In this document: positions 6,165 through 7,581 of the stretch, piece by piece
Layout of the letters: each line of letters begins with the position of its first letter
Numbering within the stretch: the stretch's first letter is position 1
From: Phycisphaerales bacterium
GTDB taxonomy: Bacteria; Planctomycetota; Phycisphaerae; Sedimentisphaerales; Anaerohalosphaeraceae
Reading direction: 5' to 3'
Assembly (NCBI GenBank): GCA_011048645.1
Contig: DSDR01000017.1
Location: forward strand, 1 to 7,581
DNA: 7,581 nucleotides
Notes under the pieces: generated by a model
The model's database searches: none
What the model was told of the DNA's origin: nothing
What the model saw: only the letters and a program-made list of their open reading frames with translations
Made by a program: the position numbers and the translations under genes

Positions 6165-7581
6165 ATGGCATATACGGTATTAGCACGCAGGTATCGTTCG
6201 CAGACGTTTGACGACGTTCTGGGGCAGGATGTAGTGGCCCGGACGCTGCGCAACGCGATTGCCGGCGGGCGGGTGGCGCATGCGTATTTGTTCTGCGGGA
6301 CGCGGGGGTGCGGCAAGACGACGATGGCTCGGATTCTGGCCAAATCGCTCAATTGCCTTGCCGCCGACGGCCCGACCGCCCAGCCGTGCCTAAAATGTGA
6401 TAGTTGCGTCAACATCAACACCGGCGATGACATCGACGTCATCGAGATCGACGGGGCTTCCAACACCGGCGTCGATAACATTCGCCAGCTTCGGGAGAAT
6501 GCGGCTTATCGGCCGGCCCGCGCCCGGTTCAAGATTTACATCATCGACGAAGTCCATATGCTCAGTACCGGGGCCTTCAACGCCCTGCTGAAGATTCTTG
6601 AAGAGCCGCCGGAACACGTGAAATTTATCTTCGCCACGACCGAGCCGAACAAGGTGCTGCCGACGATTCAGTCGCGGTGTCAGCGGTTTGATTTTCACAA
6701 TATTCCGCCGGAGGTGATCAGTCAACAAATCAGCAAGGTTCTCGGCGATGAGGGTATGGCGTTTGAGTCGGATTTGCTGGTGCATCTGTCGCGGCTGGCC
6801 AACGGGTCGATGCGTGATGCGCTGAGTCTGCTGGATCAGCTTATCAGTGCCGGCACACCGCCGCTGGATGCCCGACAATTGATCGACCTGCTCGGTATTC
6901 CCGACCGGCAGAAACTGACGCAATTGCTGACGTCCATCGCCGAGCACAACGGCGCGGGTGTGCTGGAGCGCTTAAACGAAATGCTGTTGACCGGTCAAAG
7001 CGCCAGCCAGATTTGCGAGGCGATGATCGAGGTCATGCGCGAGGTGATGATTTTCCAGTGCGCCGGCAAAGACAGCGCCCTGCTGACGCTGACGGACGAG
7101 GAGCGTGCGGATTTGGCAAAACTGGCGGATCAATTTGATATTGCGGGACTGGTTTACGGTATCACCGCTCTTGAAAAACTGCAATGGACGCTCAAGAACA
7201 GCGAAACCAGCCGGGCGCTGCTGGAGGCGTCGCTGCTGCGACTGGCGCTGAGCGAGCATTTCATCGGCCTGGATCAATTGGCCGCGCAGATTCGCAAGAC
7301 CCCCTCCGCTGCGATGGACGTAAAAAAAAAATCCCTGACCGCTTCGGCTGACCGACCGTTCAACCGCTCGACCGAGACCGTCCATAAGGCGGGCGATGGG
7401 CAGATCGTCAGCGGCTCAAGGGACGCTGAGGCGATTTGCCGGCAATGGCCGCAGACAGCCGAGCAGATCGGCCAATCCGTGGGGGGCGGGCTGGCTGCGA
7501 TGCTGCCTCAGACGCAGGCGGTCGCGGTCAATGAACAAACACTGCAATTGGCGTTTCCCAACAACGGCGCCGGCGCGATGA
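6165..7581 (+). CDS. dnaX: DNA polymerase III subunit tau/gamma (3' end beyond window)
   Basis: The frame is open for 472 codons to the right edge. DnaX is the ATPase of the clamp loader, which opens the beta sliding clamp and organises the replisome. Domain I shows the Walker A motif GTRGCGKTT (K51, T52), a zinc site formed by C64, C75, C78 and C81, Walker B IIDEVHM (D128, E129), sensor 1 ATTEP (157-161) and the S-R-C motif (170-172) with the arginine finger. AAA+ lid and collar domains follow to about residue 375. A basic linker with K387-K389 leads into a tau-like C-terminal part (AICRQWPQ onwards) that is cut by the window edge. Walker A has Cys49 where Val is common. The ATG lies directly after the right repeat arm with no Shine-Dalgarno sequence, so initiation may depend on coupling to the stop codon nine bases upstream. 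MAYTVLARRYRSQTFDDV resembles planctomycete DnaX. Confidence 0.96.
   Translation, partial: MAYTVLARRYRSQTFDDVLGQDVVARTLRNAIAGGRVAHAYLFCGTRGCGKTTMARILAKSLNCLAADGPTAQPCLKCDSCVNINTGDDIDVIEIDGASNTGVDNIRQLRENAAYRPARARFKIYIIDEVHMLSTGAFNALLKILEEPPEHVKFIFATTEPNKVLPTIQSRCQRFDFHNIPPEVISQQISKVLGDEGMAFESDLLVHLSRLANGSMRDALSLLDQLISAGTPPLDARQLIDLLGIPDRQKLTQLLTSIAEHNGAGVLERLNEMLLTGQSASQICEAMIEVMREVMIFQCAGKDSALLTLTDEERADLAKLADQFDIAGLVYGITALEKLQWTLKNSETSRALLEASLLRLALSEHFIGLDQLAAQIRKTPSAAMDVKKKSLTASADRPFNRSTETVHKAGDGQIVSGSRDAEAICRQWPQTAEQIGQSVGGGLAAMLPQTQAVAVNEQTLQLAFPNNGAGAM
7322..7331 (+). other. A10 slippery tract in dnaX, probable recoding or transcriptional-slippage site for gamma
   Basis: Ten consecutive A residues encode K387-K389 (GTA AAA AAA AAA TCC) at the end of the clamp-loader domains. 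In the normal frame reading continues into the tau part. If one A is gained (or ribosomes slip -1), six residues (IPDRFG) are added before TGA at 7349-7351, giving 395 residues. If one A is lost, the frame ends after N-P at TGA 7336-7338, giving 390 residues. Escherichia coli makes gamma by -1 frameshifting at A AAA AAG, and Thermus by slippage on an A run in dnaX. I see no strong stimulatory hairpin downstream (only TCGG/CCGA at 7344-7355), nor a Shine-Dalgarno-like stimulator upstream. This favours transcriptional slippage. Confidence 0.7.

Noticed and set aside
6062..7385. Minus-strand open frames opposite dnaX
   Set aside because: The plus-strand frame carries all DnaX motifs; the antisense products show none.

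Overview
This window looks like chromosomal DNA from a free-living Gram-negative bacterium of moderately high GC. Three things point to Planctomycetota, perhaps an anaerobic, polysaccharide-degrading member of the Phycisphaerae: a secreted GH95 alpha-L-fucosidase, the wording of the DnaX N-terminus, and a small clostridial/Thermotoga-style ferredoxin. The lineage is inferred from protein character only. No search was run.

Layout from left to right. (1) 1-2324, minus: an almost complete GH95 glycoside hydrolase with a signal peptide; its 3' end runs off the left edge. (2) 2325-2556: a divergent intergenic region with a good promoter for the next gene. (3) 2557-4185, plus: a eukaryote-like (ALDH4-type) 1-pyrroline-5-carboxylate dehydrogenase. 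(4) 4210-5028, minus: pyrroline-5-carboxylate reductase (proC), converging on the dehydrogenase with a 24-base gap. The two enzymes use the same intermediate in opposite directions, one degrading proline to glutamate and the other making proline. (5) 5231-5413, minus: a 60-residue [4Fe-4S] ferredoxin with its own promoter and a strong intrinsic terminator, so it is probably a single-gene transcript. (6) 5636-5730, plus: the small bacterial SRP RNA (ffs). (7) 5739-6164, plus: a gene for a four-helix-bundle protein of the 23S-rRNA-intervening-sequence (S23/TIGR02436) family, bracketed by inverted arrays of an A/T-rich seven-base repeat. (8) 6165 to the right edge, plus: dnaX, encoding the DNA polymerase III tau/gamma subunit, cut off by the window.

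The most interesting part is 5636-7351. An SRP RNA gene next to dnaX is a known bacterial arrangement (for example in Bacillus). Here the pair is separated by a small AT-rich cassette: a four-helix-bundle gene whose flanking arms are inverted copies of the same heptad array. The left arm contains what looks like a 17-base-spacer promoter whose predicted start coincides with the ATG, so the mRNA would be leaderless. The right arm overlaps the stop codon and runs directly into the dnaX start codon, which has no visible Shine-Dalgarno sequence. Further on, dnaX contains a run of ten A residues; both alternative frames after the run stop within seven codons. This is the expected arrangement for making a short gamma-like clamp-loader subunit by slippage.
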